Source: Oceanidesulfovibrio indonesiensis (lineage in GTDB: Bacteria; Desulfobacterota; Desulfovibrionia; Desulfovibrionales; Desulfovibrionaceae). From it: a stretch of DNA of 64,000 bases. The translations under genes were made by a program, and so were the position numbers. The notes under the pieces were generated by a model. It had not been told where the DNA came from and ran no database searches. It saw only the letters and a list, made by a program, of their open reading frames with translations. Position 1 is the stretch's first letter, and every line of letters starts with the position of its first letter. Shown here in pieces: positions 8,361 through 17,181 of this stretch. The DNA lies in NCBI RefSeq assembly GCF_007625075.1, contig NZ_QMIE01000001.1, positions 372,001 to 436,000 of the forward strand, given 5' to 3'.

Positions 8361-9506
8361 CTACGCCGCGTCCAACGCCTCGAATAACCGCTCGATATCC
8401 GCTGACGTGTTCGCCAGATGCGGCGCCACGCGGATGCGGCCGTCACGCAGGGATACGGCGATGCTGGCTGCCAGCAGCGCGTCCACCGCGGCCGTGGCGT
8501 GCGGATGCTCGAAAGAGACGATGGCCGAGCGCTCGCCCGGGCCGTCCGGCGAGACAACCCGCAGCTTCCGCTCAGCGCAGCGTTTGCGGATGATGTCGCC
8601 CAGGGCCAGCGTGTGCGCATGGATTTTCTCCACACCGGCCTCTTCCAGCAGGGAGAGGGACGCGGAAAAGCCGTAGAGCGAGGCGATGTCCTGAGTGCCG
8701 GGTTCGAAGCGGGAGGCGTCCTGCTTGAGGTCGAAATCCAGTGTGATGGCTTCGCCGCCCTTCACGCTCTGCCAACCCACCACATGCGGGTGCAGCAACT
8801 CCTCGCGGGAGCGGCGCACGTACAGGACGCCGAAGCCGATAGGGCCGAGCAGCCACTTGTGGCCGCCCGCGGACAGGAAGTCTATGGCGGAGTCGTCCAC
8901 GTCCACCGGCATCGCGCCCAGGCTCTGGATCGCATCCACACAGAACAGCACGTCCCTCTCGCGGCAGAGCGCGCCGATTGCGTTCAGGTCACAGGCCGCG
9001 CCTGTGGCGAAATCCACCGAAGCCGCCATCAGCAGCCTGGGGGAGTGCTCATCCAGAATCCGTTTCACGTCATCAGTGCGCAGGCTGCCGTTTTCCCGGC
9101 GGTGCATGCGGACCACCTCCACGCCGCGGCGGGCAAGATTCTGCCAGGGAAAGACCACGGTGGGGAAATCCGGATAAGACACCGCGACGGTGTCCCCGGC
9201 GTTCCACTCCAGCCCCTCCGCGATGATGGAGAGGCCGTGGGAGGTGTTGCCGGTGAAGGCGATTTCGTCCGAGGACGCGCCGATGAGCCGTGCTGCGCGT
9301 GTCCTGGCGTCGTCGCGCACGGCAAGCCAGTCCGCCACGTACAGGGAGCCGTGCTGCATGCGGTCGTCCAGGTAGCGCTTGGTGGCCGCCACGCTGCGCG
9401 ACGGCAGGGGGGAGACCGCGGCGTGGTTCAGGTAGATCGATTTCTCGAACACAGGGAACTCACGGCGGAACCGTTCCGCACGCTGGTCTTGCAGTGTGGG
9501 ATGCAT
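8361..9506 (-). CDS. Aminotransferase class V (cysteine-desulfurase-like) PLP enzyme
   Basis: PLP enzyme of 381 residues in the class V/NifS-like fold. Evidence: the N-terminal YLNHAAVSPLPSRSV block, FTGNTSHGLSIIAEGL around the cofactor phosphate, the cofactor-contacting Asp in CVDAIQSLGA, and the Schiff-base lysine in SAGGHKWLLGPIGFGVLYV. It lacks an obvious cysteine loop typical of housekeeping IscS, so it probably belongs to the csd/isopenicillin-epimerase-like branch with an unknown small-molecule substrate. The start at 9506 overlaps the stop of the upstream formyltransferase (TGATG), implying translational coupling and a shared pathway. Confidence 0.88.
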   Translation of the reverse strand: MHPTLQDQRAERFRREFPVFEKSIYLNHAAVSPLPSRSVAATKRYLDDRMQHGSLYVADWLAVRDDARTRAARLIGASSDEIAFTGNTSHGLSIIAEGLEWNAGDTVAVSYPDFPTVVFPWQNLARRGVEVVRMHRRENGSLRTDDVKRILDEHSPRLLMAASVDFATGAACDLNAIGALCRERDVLFCVDAIQSLGAMPVDVDDSAIDFLSAGGHKWLLGPIGFGVLYVRRSREELLHPHVVGWQSVKGGEAITLDFDLKQDASRFEPGTQDIASLYGFSASLSLLEEAGVEKIHAHTLALGDIIRKRCAERKLRVVSPDGPGERSAIVSFEHPHATAAVDALLAASIAVSLRDGRIRVAPHLANTSADIERLFEALDAA

Positions 9507-10186
9507 CACGATGGATCCTTTGGTTCGGGTGCTGCGCCTTCCAGGTAGAAGCGGCGACCATGAAGTTCCATGCGCGCGCCGTCCCACCCGGGGTACGTGG
9601 TCGCCCGGATGCGGCGGGCCACCTCGCGCTCGTCCATCTCCGGGGTCACCACCTTGAGTGCGTCGAGATCCTTGCGCGTGTACGCCTTGCGTGTCCAGAC
9701 CTCCGGGCTCTGAGGCAGGGCCTCGCCGAGCAGGATGAGCGAGACGATGTCGTAGAACACGGCGGCGATGTGCGCATGGCAGCGCCGGGTGAGGGTGAGG
9801 ACCGTATCCGCCTGAAACACGGGGAAGCGCCGGACCTCCACGATGGGGCCGGCGTCCACCTGGGGAATCATGTGGTGGCAGGTCACGCCGTAGGAGGCCG
9901 CCTCGTGGTAAAGCGCCATGTTGGTGCAGCCGGCGCCGGGGTACTCGGGCGGGCCGGGATGGAAGTTGAGGCACGCGCGCCGTGCGCCTTGCAGCACCTC
10001 GGCCGGCAGGATCCACGGGCAGAGGTAGGAGAAGACGTAATCCCCGGTCCAGGATTCCAGCTCGTCCGGGAAGGGATCGCCAAGGGAAGCGAATATGATG
10101 GTGGGCGACTCGAACGCCGCGGCCGTGAATTCCGCGGCCGCCTGGCACAGGGCGTCGCCGTGCTTGCCGAGAAAGAGGATATCCAT
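9506..10186 (-). CDS. N-formyltransferase (methionyl-tRNA formyltransferase-like fold)
   Basis: Formyltransferase of 226 residues using 10-formyl-tetrahydrofolate. The core catalytic region is clear: NFHPGPPEYPGAG carries the Asn and His of the triad, and VTCHHMIPQVDAGPIV supplies the Asp. It is shorter than Fmt (about 310), lacks its C-terminal tRNA-binding domain, and resembles sugar-nucleotide or peptide N-formyltransferases. The ATG at 10186 (MDILFLGKHG) has a GGAG five bases upstream. It overlaps the class V aminotransferase by TGATG. A plausible reading is that one enzyme handles an amine and the other formylates it, perhaps in surface-sugar or peptide modification; this is inference. 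Confidence 0.82.
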   Translation of the reverse strand: MDILFLGKHGDALCQAAAEFTAAAFESPTIIFASLGDPFPDELESWTGDYVFSYLCPWILPAEVLQGARRACLNFHPGPPEYPGAGCTNMALYHEAASYGVTCHHMIPQVDAGPIVEVRRFPVFQADTVLTLTRRCHAHIAAVFYDIVSLILLGEALPQSPEVWTRKAYTRKDLDALKVVTPEMDEREVARRIRATTYPGWDGARMELHGRRFYLEGAAPEPKDPS

Positions 10187-10327
10187 TCGCGCTCCGCGTT
10201 CACAGGTGTTCGTGCGACGTGGGGTTGCCGGCGCTCCGTTGATACGCTCTGTTCCGGAATGCTCGCGCGAGAGCTCGTGCAGCATTCCGGGATTATCGTT
10301 TCTTCTTCCGCCGGAATATCTTCCGCC

Positions 10328-11467
10328 TCAGCTCTCCATCTCGTACCGGTAGACCCGCCAGGTCTTGTAGATTTCCGCCTCGAAGACCCTGTAGGCGCGC
10401 AGGGTTGCGCGGTTGGACTCCGCGATGAGGGAGCAGTCCCAGTTCTCCAGCGGGAATTTCAGAAATTCCATATATATGGACATCATGAGCGCCAGGTGGA
10501 TACGCCGGCCCTGGTGCTCCTTGCGCACGCCCATGATCAGGCTGCGGATGCGCCGCGGTGTGCGGTAGCGGGCCTCCCAGTACAGCCGGGCGATGCCCCA
10601 CGGCGTGAGCCGGCCGCGCATGGCTCGGATGGCCGGATTGATGTCCGGCGCGTTGATGAGATAGGCGATCATCTCGTCGTTCTCGTCAAAGGCCGCGCGC
10701 ATCAGGTTGGGCCGCAGCACCGGCTTGAGCTCCTTGAGGATGTGCTTGAACTCCTCGTTGGTGAACGGCACGTGGCCCCAGTTGGGCCCCCAGGCGTCGT
10801 TGAAGAGCCTGAGCGCCTCGTCCGAACGGGTGATGATCTCGTCGGCCGAGGGTTGGCGCATGGTGTAGCCGGTCTGCTCCAGAATCTGGGGCAGCCGTTC
10901 CTTGAAGTTGCCGCGAATCGGCAGGTCCTGCTTGGGCAGGCCGCCAAAGGCGTACCAGTCCTGCGCTTTGGTGAAGCCGTAGCCTTCCACGAGGTCCGGA
11001 TAGTAGGGCGGATTGTAGGTCTGGAGCAGGGCGGGCATGGTGTCGAAGCCGTCGACGAGGATGCCGACTTCCTCGTAGATGCCGAAGCCCATGGGGCCGA
11101 GGATGGCCTTCTTGCCGCGTTTGGCGAGCCATTGGCAGGCTGCGTCGAACAGCGCCCTGGACGCCTCGGGATTGTTCTCGCACTCGAAGAAGCCGAAGAA
11201 GCCCTCATCCGGGGAGTGGAGTTCCTCGTGCCGGGGATTCACGTGGGCGGAAAGCCGGCCCACGGGGCGTCCGCCGTCGTAGACCACGAAATACTGCGCC
11301 GTGCCGAACTTGTGGAACGGGCCTTTTTTCGGATCGAGCACGTCCTTCTGCTGGATCATGAGCGGCGGCACGTACAGCGGGTTGTCGCCTTGAACGAGAT
11401 AGGGGACCCGCAGAAAGTCCTTCATTTCCGGGTCGGTATAGGCAATGGGCTTGACGGTGATGCTCAA
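10328..11467 (-). CDS. GNAT-like acetyltransferase-fold protein, 379 aa
   Basis: Conserved bacterial protein resembling the GNAT acyltransferase superfamily, of unknown substrate. The best start is TTG at 11467, preceded by AAAAGGACGCGCCG; no in-frame ATG exists in a sensible place. The N-terminal part (ITVKPIAYTDPEMKDFLRVP, then GRPVGRLSAHVNPRH) has the usual acceptor-domain look. The middle holds GPMGFGIYEEVGILVDGFD and NPPYYPDLVEGYGFTKAQDW, and the C-terminal half has MGVRKEHQGRRIHLAL, resembling the acetyl-CoA pyrophosphate loop (R/Q-x-x-G-x-G/A). It lies 88 bp after an aminotransferase gene on the same strand. Confidence 0.75.
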   Translation of the reverse strand: MSITVKPIAYTDPEMKDFLRVPYLVQGDNPLYVPPLMIQQKDVLDPKKGPFHKFGTAQYFVVYDGGRPVGRLSAHVNPRHEELHSPDEGFFGFFECENNPEASRALFDAACQWLAKRGKKAILGPMGFGIYEEVGILVDGFDTMPALLQTYNPPYYPDLVEGYGFTKAQDWYAFGGLPKQDLPIRGNFKERLPQILEQTGYTMRQPSADEIITRSDEALRLFNDAWGPNWGHVPFTNEEFKHILKELKPVLRPNLMRAAFDENDEMIAYLINAPDINPAIRAMRGRLTPWGIARLYWEARYRTPRRIRSLIMGVRKEHQGRRIHLALMMSIYMEFLKFPLENWDCSLIAESNRATLRAYRVFEAEIYKTWRVYRYEMES

Positions 11468-11555
11468 CGGCGCGTCCTTTTGACAGAAATATGAATGACA
11501 ATAATTTGTAAACGTACGCTCTACACGGTGGGAAAACAACCCCTGCCGGTCGGCG

Positions 11556-12701
11556 TCAGGATGCCGGAACGACGGTCTCCACCCATGCCTCCAGCCGCGC
11601 CAGGGCTGGGCGCATGTCCATCCGGCCGAAGCCCACGCGGAAGTGCGGCCCCGGCATGCCGAACAGTGCGCCCGGCGCCACGAGCACGCCGGTTTCCTCA
11701 AGCAACCGCTGGGCGAACACCGCGGCGTCCGGCGGGGCGCCGCCGCCCAGGCGGGGGGACACGACCTCGGGAAATGCCAGGGGGCCGGCGGCCGGGCGGA
11801 TCCAGGAGAACAGATCCTCGCGGCGTTTGAAGAAGCCGTTGAGCAGAGACATGTTTTCGAGAACGATCCGCCGATTGCGGGCGACGAGCTTTTCCGGATC
11901 GTGCAGGGCGAGGCAGGCCAGGTATTCGGAGGGCCGGCTGCCGCAGATGGAGAGGTAGTCTTTCATGGCGGCCATGGCTTCCAGAACCTGCTGGTTGCGC
12001 GTGGCCACCCAGCCCACCCGCAGGCCGGGCAGACCGAAGGATTTGGACAGCACGCCCAGGGACACGGCCGTGTCGGAGAGGTCGCAGGCGGCCGGCAGCC
12101 GTGTGGCCGGATCGTACTCCAGGTAGCGGTAGACCTCGTCCGAAAAGAGGATGATGGAGCGCTCGGCGCAGAAGGCGGCGAGGTTCGCGAAGAACTCCCG
12201 GGAGGGCAGGTACCCCGTGGGATTGTGCGGAAAGTTCACGATGATCGCGCGGGTGGACGCATCGGCCTCGCGTGCCGGCAGGTCCGGGTCCGGGGCGAAG
12301 CCGTTCTGGGGCAGGAGCGGCCAGCCCGTGACGCGGCAGCCGCCTGCGCGGGGCAACTCGGCGAGAGACTGGTAGGCCGGCGTGGTTGTTATCACGTGGT
12401 CGCCCTGGTCGAGCATGGAATGCACGAAGGCGAAAATGGCCTCCTCCGCGCCGGTGAACACGAGCACGTTGCGCGCTTCGATGGTCTCGTACAGTTTGGC
12501 GATGGCTTCGCGCAGGGCGGGCTCGCCGTGGGAGTCGCCGTAGCGCAGCTGGAGGTTGAGCAGTCCCTGAAGGCCGTCCGGCGCGGCGCTTGTCAGTTCC
12601 TCCACGCGCACGGACTCGCAGTCCGAGCAGCAGAGCAGATAGGGTGCCGTGAATTCGTGTTCCGCAAAAAATCGTTCCAGGGCAAAGGGAGAAGGGCGCA
12701 T
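11556..12701 (-). CDS. Aminotransferase class I/II (aspartate-aminotransferase fold)
   Basis: PLP-dependent aminotransferase of 381 residues. Recognisable elements: LQLRYGDSHGEPALREAIA at the N-terminal side, the phosphate-binding GAEEAIFAF, the substrate-contacting Asn in VNFPHNPTGYLPS, the pyridine-N Asp in FSDEVYRYLEY, the Schiff-base lysine in LGVLSKSFGLPGLRVGW and the carboxylate-binding Arg in PHFRVGFGR. Substrate cannot be inferred. An ATG at 12725 lies inside the preceding gene; the ATG at 12701 has AGGA 11 bases upstream and is preferred. It begins 4 bp after the stop of the ammonium-channel/c-di-GMP protein, so the two are probably in one transcript, which hints at amino-nitrogen metabolism. 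Confidence 0.88.
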   Translation of the reverse strand: MRPSPFALERFFAEHEFTAPYLLCCSDCESVRVEELTSAAPDGLQGLLNLQLRYGDSHGEPALREAIAKLYETIEARNVLVFTGAEEAIFAFVHSMLDQGDHVITTTPAYQSLAELPRAGGCRVTGWPLLPQNGFAPDPDLPAREADASTRAIIVNFPHNPTGYLPSREFFANLAAFCAERSIILFSDEVYRYLEYDPATRLPAACDLSDTAVSLGVLSKSFGLPGLRVGWVATRNQQVLEAMAAMKDYLSICGSRPSEYLACLALHDPEKLVARNRRIVLENMSLLNGFFKRREDLFSWIRPAAGPLAFPEVVSPRLGGGAPPDAAVFAQRLLEETGVLVAPGALFGMPGPHFRVGFGRMDMRPALARLEAWVETVVPAS

Positions 12702-12705
12702 CGGG

Positions 12706-15700
12706 TCACGTGTCCTTGCTGTCATTTATTATGAAGTTCGCGCCGATGAGTTTGCGTGCGCCATCGGCGTCCAGCGGTCTGGAAAACATATATCCTTGGG
12801 CGTAGTCGCATGCCAGGGCCTTGAGGCGGTCGAACTGCGCCTGTTCCTCCACGCCTTCGGCCACCACGCACAGGCCCAGGGACTGGGCCAGGGTGACGAT
12901 GGAGCGGATGATCTCGGCGTTCTCCTCCTTGTGCGAGGACATGACGAAGGAGCGGTCGATCTTGAGCACGTCCACGGGAAAGCGCTGGAGATAGGAGAGG
13001 GACGAATAGCCGGTGCCGAAGTCGTCGATGACGAGTTGCACCCCGAGGGCCTTGAGCTGCAGGAGCCGTTCGAGGGATGTGGCCGTGTCCTGCACCAGGG
13101 CGCTTTCCGTGATCTCCAGCCGGAGTCGGTGCGGTTCGATTTCCGCCTGCTCCAGGGTGCGGGCCACGAAGTGCACGAGATCCGGCTGCTGGAGGTGCTT
13201 GCCGGAGAGATTCACGCTGAGCCCCACGTCGCCGGCGCCGGGAATCGCGGCGTCCCACCTGCGCAGTTGGCGTACCGAATGCTCCAGCACCCAATGCCCC
13301 AGGGGGATGATCAGTCCGGTCTCTTCCGCAAGGTGGATGAACGAGCCCGGCATGACGAGCCCCTGCTCCGGGTGGTTCCAGCGCACCAGGGCCTCGAAGT
13401 TCGCGACCATGCCGGTGTTCATGTCCACCAGGGGCTGGTAGTGCAGGGTGAGCTCGTCGCGCTGGAGTGCGCGGCGCAGATCGTTCTCCATGCGCAGAAT
13501 TCGCACCGCCTCCTTGTGCATCCGCGCAGAGAATATCTTGAAGCGGTTCTTGCCGGACTCCTTGGCGCGGTACATGGCGATGTCCGCATCGCGCAGCAGT
13601 TCGTCCGGGCTGGCGTAGTCCCTGGTCTTGAGCACGATGCCGATGGACGCGGAGCTGACAACCTCGTTGCCTTCCAGGGTAAAGGACGCCTGCATCACGC
13701 TCTTGATGCGCTTGGCGATCTGGATGACCTCGCGGTGGTTGGCGAAGTCTTCCAGCAGAATGGCGAACTCGTCGCCGCCGAGGCGGGCCACGGTGTCCAC
13801 GTTGCGCACGCAGGATTCCAGCCTGCGGGAGATGCCGATGAGCAGTTCGTCTCCGGCGAGGTGGCCGAGGCTGTCGTTGACCCATTTGAAGCGGTCCATG
13901 TCTATGAGCAGCACGGCGAAGTTGCGTTCCTTGCGCCGGATGGATCGCTTGAGGGCGCTGTCCAAGCGCTCCAGGAACAGGGCCCGGTTGGGCAGTTGGG
14001 TGAGAGGATCGTGGAACGCCTGATGGGAGAGCTGCTGCTCGAAGGCCTTGCGCTCGGAGATGTCCTCGTACAGATAGTAGACGCCTGCGATCTCGCCGTC
14101 GATGCGCACGGGATAGGCAAGAATGGAGACCGGGATGAGCCGGCCGTTCCGGTGCCGGCGGCAGGACTCCTTGTGGATGGCGGTCCCGGAGAAAACCTCC
14201 TTGCTCAGCGCTTCGGCCTCGTCCATGTGGCTTTCCGGCACAACGATGCGGCGGTTGTACTCGTTGCGCACCTCGTCCAGGCAGTAGCCGAAGAGGTTCT
14301 CGAAGGAGCGGTTCAGGTCCACTATCTTGCCGTGCCTGTCGATGAGCACGATGGCCAGGGGGGAGCTTTCGAACAGCTGGCGGAAGTACGCGCGCTGGAC
14401 GCCGAGATCGGCCTCGGCGCGTTTCAGATCGGAGACATCCGTGAGGCAGGCCAGGGAGCGGCTGCTTTCCGGAACCATGGAGACCGTGGCGAACACGGTC
14501 TTCACCTCGCCGGTTTTGGTTACGATCTCGCATTCATAGTTGCGCGGGGCGGAATCCGGCACGAGCCTGCGGCCGCGGTGGTACTCGATCATGCGGTCGC
14601 AGTCATTGGCCTGCACCAGCATGGTGAACGGCATCCGGCCCTCCACCTCCCGGCGGGAGTAGCCGGACAGTTTCTCCATCTCGGCGTTCATATAGACGAT
14701 GATGGTGTCGTCTTCGATAATCAGGGTGGCGGTGCCGCTGTTCTCGAAAAAGCTGCGGTACTGGATTTCCGAGGTGCGCAGGGCTTCCTCGGCTTCCCTG
14801 CGGGCTGTGATGTCCTGCACCGTTCCTTCGAAGTAGGCGATGCGGCCCTCCTGGTCGCGCACGGCCCTGGCGTTTTCGGAAATCCAGATGACGCGGCCGT
14901 CCTTGCGACGTATCTGCGACTCGAAAGACGCGACCACGCCGTCGCGGCGCATGATCTCCAGGAACTGGTCGCGGCGGTCCGGCTCTACGTACAGCTGCTC
15001 GCGGATGTCCCGCAGCCGGCGCACCATCTCCTCCGGCGTGTCGAAGCCGTAAATGCGCGCAAGTGCAGGGTTCACACGCAGGTACGTTCCTTCCTCCGAG
15101 GACTGGAAGATGCCCTCCACGGCGTTCTCGAAGATGCTGCGATAGTTGCGCTCGGCCGCGGCGAGTTCCTGCTGGGCGGCCCTGCGCTCTGAGATGTCCC
15201 GGAACGAGCCCACGAAAAACGTTTCGTTTCCGGCATGGGTGCGGGTGACGACGACTTCCACAGGAAACGCGGCTCCGTCGGCGCGGTGCGCGGTCAGTTC
15301 CAGGCGTCTGCCTTCTAGCAGGCTGCCCAGAATCGGCGGAGGCTTGCCGTTGCCGGCAAGCGGTTCGTCCATGCCCAGCAGTCTGGTCACGGGCATGCCG
15401 GCAAAGGCGGGTTGCGAGTAGCCGAACATGGATTCCGCCGCCGGGTTGGCGGAAAATATGGCGAGGGTGTCGCTGCCGAAGCTGATGATCGCGTCCGCGG
15501 CGGTGCGGATGACGGCTTCCGTCCTGGACACCGCCTCCTGCAACGCGTCCATCACCTGGTTATAGCGCGCGGCGATGTGGCCGACTTCGGTAAAAGGCTC
15601 CACGGGCACGCGCAGGGCGAGGTCCCTGGAGCGGACTTGTTCGTCCATGGCCTGGAACAGATCGGCGAGCTCGGTCCTTGCGCCGTGCTCGGAGACGTTG

Positions 15701-16875
15701 AGGCCCACGTCCTCCTGTTCCGGCGTCACGCGCAGGGGATGGAAGCGGTTGATGACCCGCAGGAGCGCCAGGGGAAAGCAGAAGGCCGCGACGAACGCCG
15801 CGAATATGCCGAGCATCTGCACGAAAAGCTGCGGCATGAACGCGAGGCCGGTGCCGATCAGCTCCGGGTCGCCGAACAGCGCCACGGCAAGAGTGCCCCA
15901 GATGCCGCAGAACAGGTGCACAGGCACGGCGGATACTGCGTCGTCTATGCGCAGTCGGTTCAGCAGCCATTCGGATGCGAGGCAGACCCAGCCGGCCACG
16001 GCGCCGATAATCACGGCATCCACCGCATCCACGCTGTGGCAGTTGGCCGTAATGGCAACGAGTCCGCCCAGGGAGCCGTTGATGAGGTACGTCACTCTGG
16101 GAAGCCGGGAGAGCAGCCAACCTGTCATGAGACACGAAACAGCGCCGGCGCCGCCGGCCAGCGTGGTGCGGGCGATGATGCCCGGGACCTCGGCGCTGAG
16201 CGCCAGGGTGGAGCCGCCGTTGAACCCGAACCAGCCGAACCAGAGCAGCAGCGTGCCGAGCACGGAAAGGGGCAGGTTGGAGCCGGTGAAATCCCGCGGC
16301 GGGCCGTCTTTTGGAAATTTTCCCTGGCGCGGACCGATGACGACGAGCGCGGCGAGGGCCAGCCAGCCGCCTACGCTGTGCACCACGGTGGAGCCGGCGA
16401 AGTCCACGAAGCCCATTGCGCCGAGCCAGCCCGTGAGCTCGCCTGTGCCCAGGCCGTTCCAGGCCCAGTGGCCGAACACGGGGTAGATAAGGGTGGAGAG
16501 CACGCCGGCTGTGATGAGGTACGAGGAGAAGCGCATCCGCTCGGCCACTGCGCCGGAGAATATGGTGGTGGCGGTGCCGCAGAACATGGCCTGGAAAAAG
16601 AAGAAGGAGGAGGCGAGGGAATCTGCGCCCAGCGCATGAATGAAGCCGTCGCGGCCTATCCAGCCGGCGGCCGAGGCACCGAACATGAGGCCGTAGCCCA
16701 GAATCCAGAAGCTCAGGACGGAGAAAGCGAAATCCGCCAGATTCTTGATGGCGACGTTGATGGAGTTTTTGGAGCGGGTCAGGCCGGATTCCAGACACAT
16801 GAACCCGGGCTGCATGAGGAAGACGAGCGCTGCGGCGAGGAGAATCCAGAACGAGTCGAGGAGCTGCTGTTCCAT
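12706..16875 (-). CDS. Ammonium channel (Amt) fused to PAS-GGDEF-EAL c-di-GMP signalling module
   Basis: A 1389-residue fusion. Residues 1-375 are a full Amt/Rh ammonium channel with about eleven membrane spans. The recruitment Asp (Asp158 in GFVDFAGS) and the twin pore histidines (His166 in VVHSVGG, His320 in AVPVHLFCG) are retained, so conduction looks possible. A HAMP-like linker (about 415-450) leads to four PAS domains (about 455-930). Next come a GGDEF domain with an intact RLGGDEF motif (near 1030) and an EAL domain with NFEALVRW (near 1158), DDFGTGYSSL and VAEGVEEQ. Both c-di-GMP synthesis and breakdown are therefore possible. It is probably an ammonium sensor acting through c-di-GMP. 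No strong binding site precedes the ATG at 16875. An aminotransferase follows after 4 bp. Confidence 0.95.
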   Translation of the reverse strand: MEQQLLDSFWILLAAALVFLMQPGFMCLESGLTRSKNSINVAIKNLADFAFSVLSFWILGYGLMFGASAAGWIGRDGFIHALGADSLASSFFFFQAMFCGTATTIFSGAVAERMRFSSYLITAGVLSTLIYPVFGHWAWNGLGTGELTGWLGAMGFVDFAGSTVVHSVGGWLALAALVVIGPRQGKFPKDGPPRDFTGSNLPLSVLGTLLLWFGWFGFNGGSTLALSAEVPGIIARTTLAGGAGAVSCLMTGWLLSRLPRVTYLINGSLGGLVAITANCHSVDAVDAVIIGAVAGWVCLASEWLLNRLRIDDAVSAVPVHLFCGIWGTLAVALFGDPELIGTGLAFMPQLFVQMLGIFAAFVAAFCFPLALLRVINRFHPLRVTPEQEDVGLNVSEHGARTELADLFQAMDEQVRSRDLALRVPVEPFTEVGHIAARYNQVMDALQEAVSRTEAVIRTAADAIISFGSDTLAIFSANPAAESMFGYSQPAFAGMPVTRLLGMDEPLAGNGKPPPILGSLLEGRRLELTAHRADGAAFPVEVVVTRTHAGNETFFVGSFRDISERRAAQQELAAAERNYRSIFENAVEGIFQSSEEGTYLRVNPALARIYGFDTPEEMVRRLRDIREQLYVEPDRRDQFLEIMRRDGVVASFESQIRRKDGRVIWISENARAVRDQEGRIAYFEGTVQDITARREAEEALRTSEIQYRSFFENSGTATLIIEDDTIIVYMNAEMEKLSGYSRREVEGRMPFTMLVQANDCDRMIEYHRGRRLVPDSAPRNYECEIVTKTGEVKTVFATVSMVPESSRSLACLTDVSDLKRAEADLGVQRAYFRQLFESSPLAIVLIDRHGKIVDLNRSFENLFGYCLDEVRNEYNRRIVVPESHMDEAEALSKEVFSGTAIHKESCRRHRNGRLIPVSILAYPVRIDGEIAGVYYLYEDISERKAFEQQLSHQAFHDPLTQLPNRALFLERLDSALKRSIRRKERNFAVLLIDMDRFKWVNDSLGHLAGDELLIGISRRLESCVRNVDTVARLGGDEFAILLEDFANHREVIQIAKRIKSVMQASFTLEGNEVVSSASIGIVLKTRDYASPDELLRDADIAMYRAKESGKNRFKIFSARMHKEAVRILRMENDLRRALQRDELTLHYQPLVDMNTGMVANFEALVRWNHPEQGLVMPGSFIHLAEETGLIIPLGHWVLEHSVRQLRRWDAAIPGAGDVGLSVNLSGKHLQQPDLVHFVARTLEQAEIEPHRLRLEITESALVQDTATSLERLLQLKALGVQLVIDDFGTGYSSLSYLQRFPVDVLKIDRSFVMSSHKEENAEIIRSIVTLAQSLGLCVVAEGVEEQAQFDRLKALACDYAQGYMFSRPLDADGARKLIGANFIINDSKDT

Positions 16876-17181
16876 GGTGCGAAGAGACCTTTACTCCATG
16901 CTCGCCGTGTGAGATGGGGTGTCCTGTCCGTAAGTCGGGTCGTGAAAGGCCCCCTCCTTCCGAATGGCTGCGAGACGTGCTACGACGTTCACTGGCTCTG
17001 CGGGCACGGAAAGCGTGCACGAGGATGCATGCGACGCTTCGCAACGGCAGCACAAACGGATGACCTACAGCGGGTCCTGGTGAGCGTCAAGCTATGATCC
17101 GCCGCGGCAAAGCGATTCCTGCAGCGGCCGGCGCCCCGCTCCGGCCGCGGTTGGCCGGCAGACAATGAAGACCACATCCCG
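16876..17181. other. Divergent intergenic region
   Basis: 306 bp between the leftward Amt fusion gene and the rightward potassium-uptake pair. It is GC-rich with several short inverted repeats. A TATGAT near 17092 lacks a recognisable -35, and I found no -24/-12 sigma-54 element of the kind often seen before ammonium transporter genes. No gene seen. Confidence 0.4.

Noticed and set aside
8361-10148. A single 595-codon fusion of formyltransferase and aminotransferase
   Set aside because: The upstream part of this frame is out of frame with the formyltransferase. The two proteins are separate and overlap by TGATG.
9290-11494. Long plus-strand reading frame of 734 codons
   Set aside because: It lies antisense to the formyltransferase and GNAT-like genes, spans their junctions and has no recognisable domain.
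12649-15192. Long plus-strand reading frame of 847 codons
   Set aside because: It lies antisense to the PAS-GGDEF-EAL part of the Amt fusion, whose motifs are unambiguous on the minus strand.
16876-17181. Sigma-54 promoter for the ammonium-channel fusion
   Set aside because: I searched for GG-N10-GC with flanking consensus on both strands and found no acceptable match.
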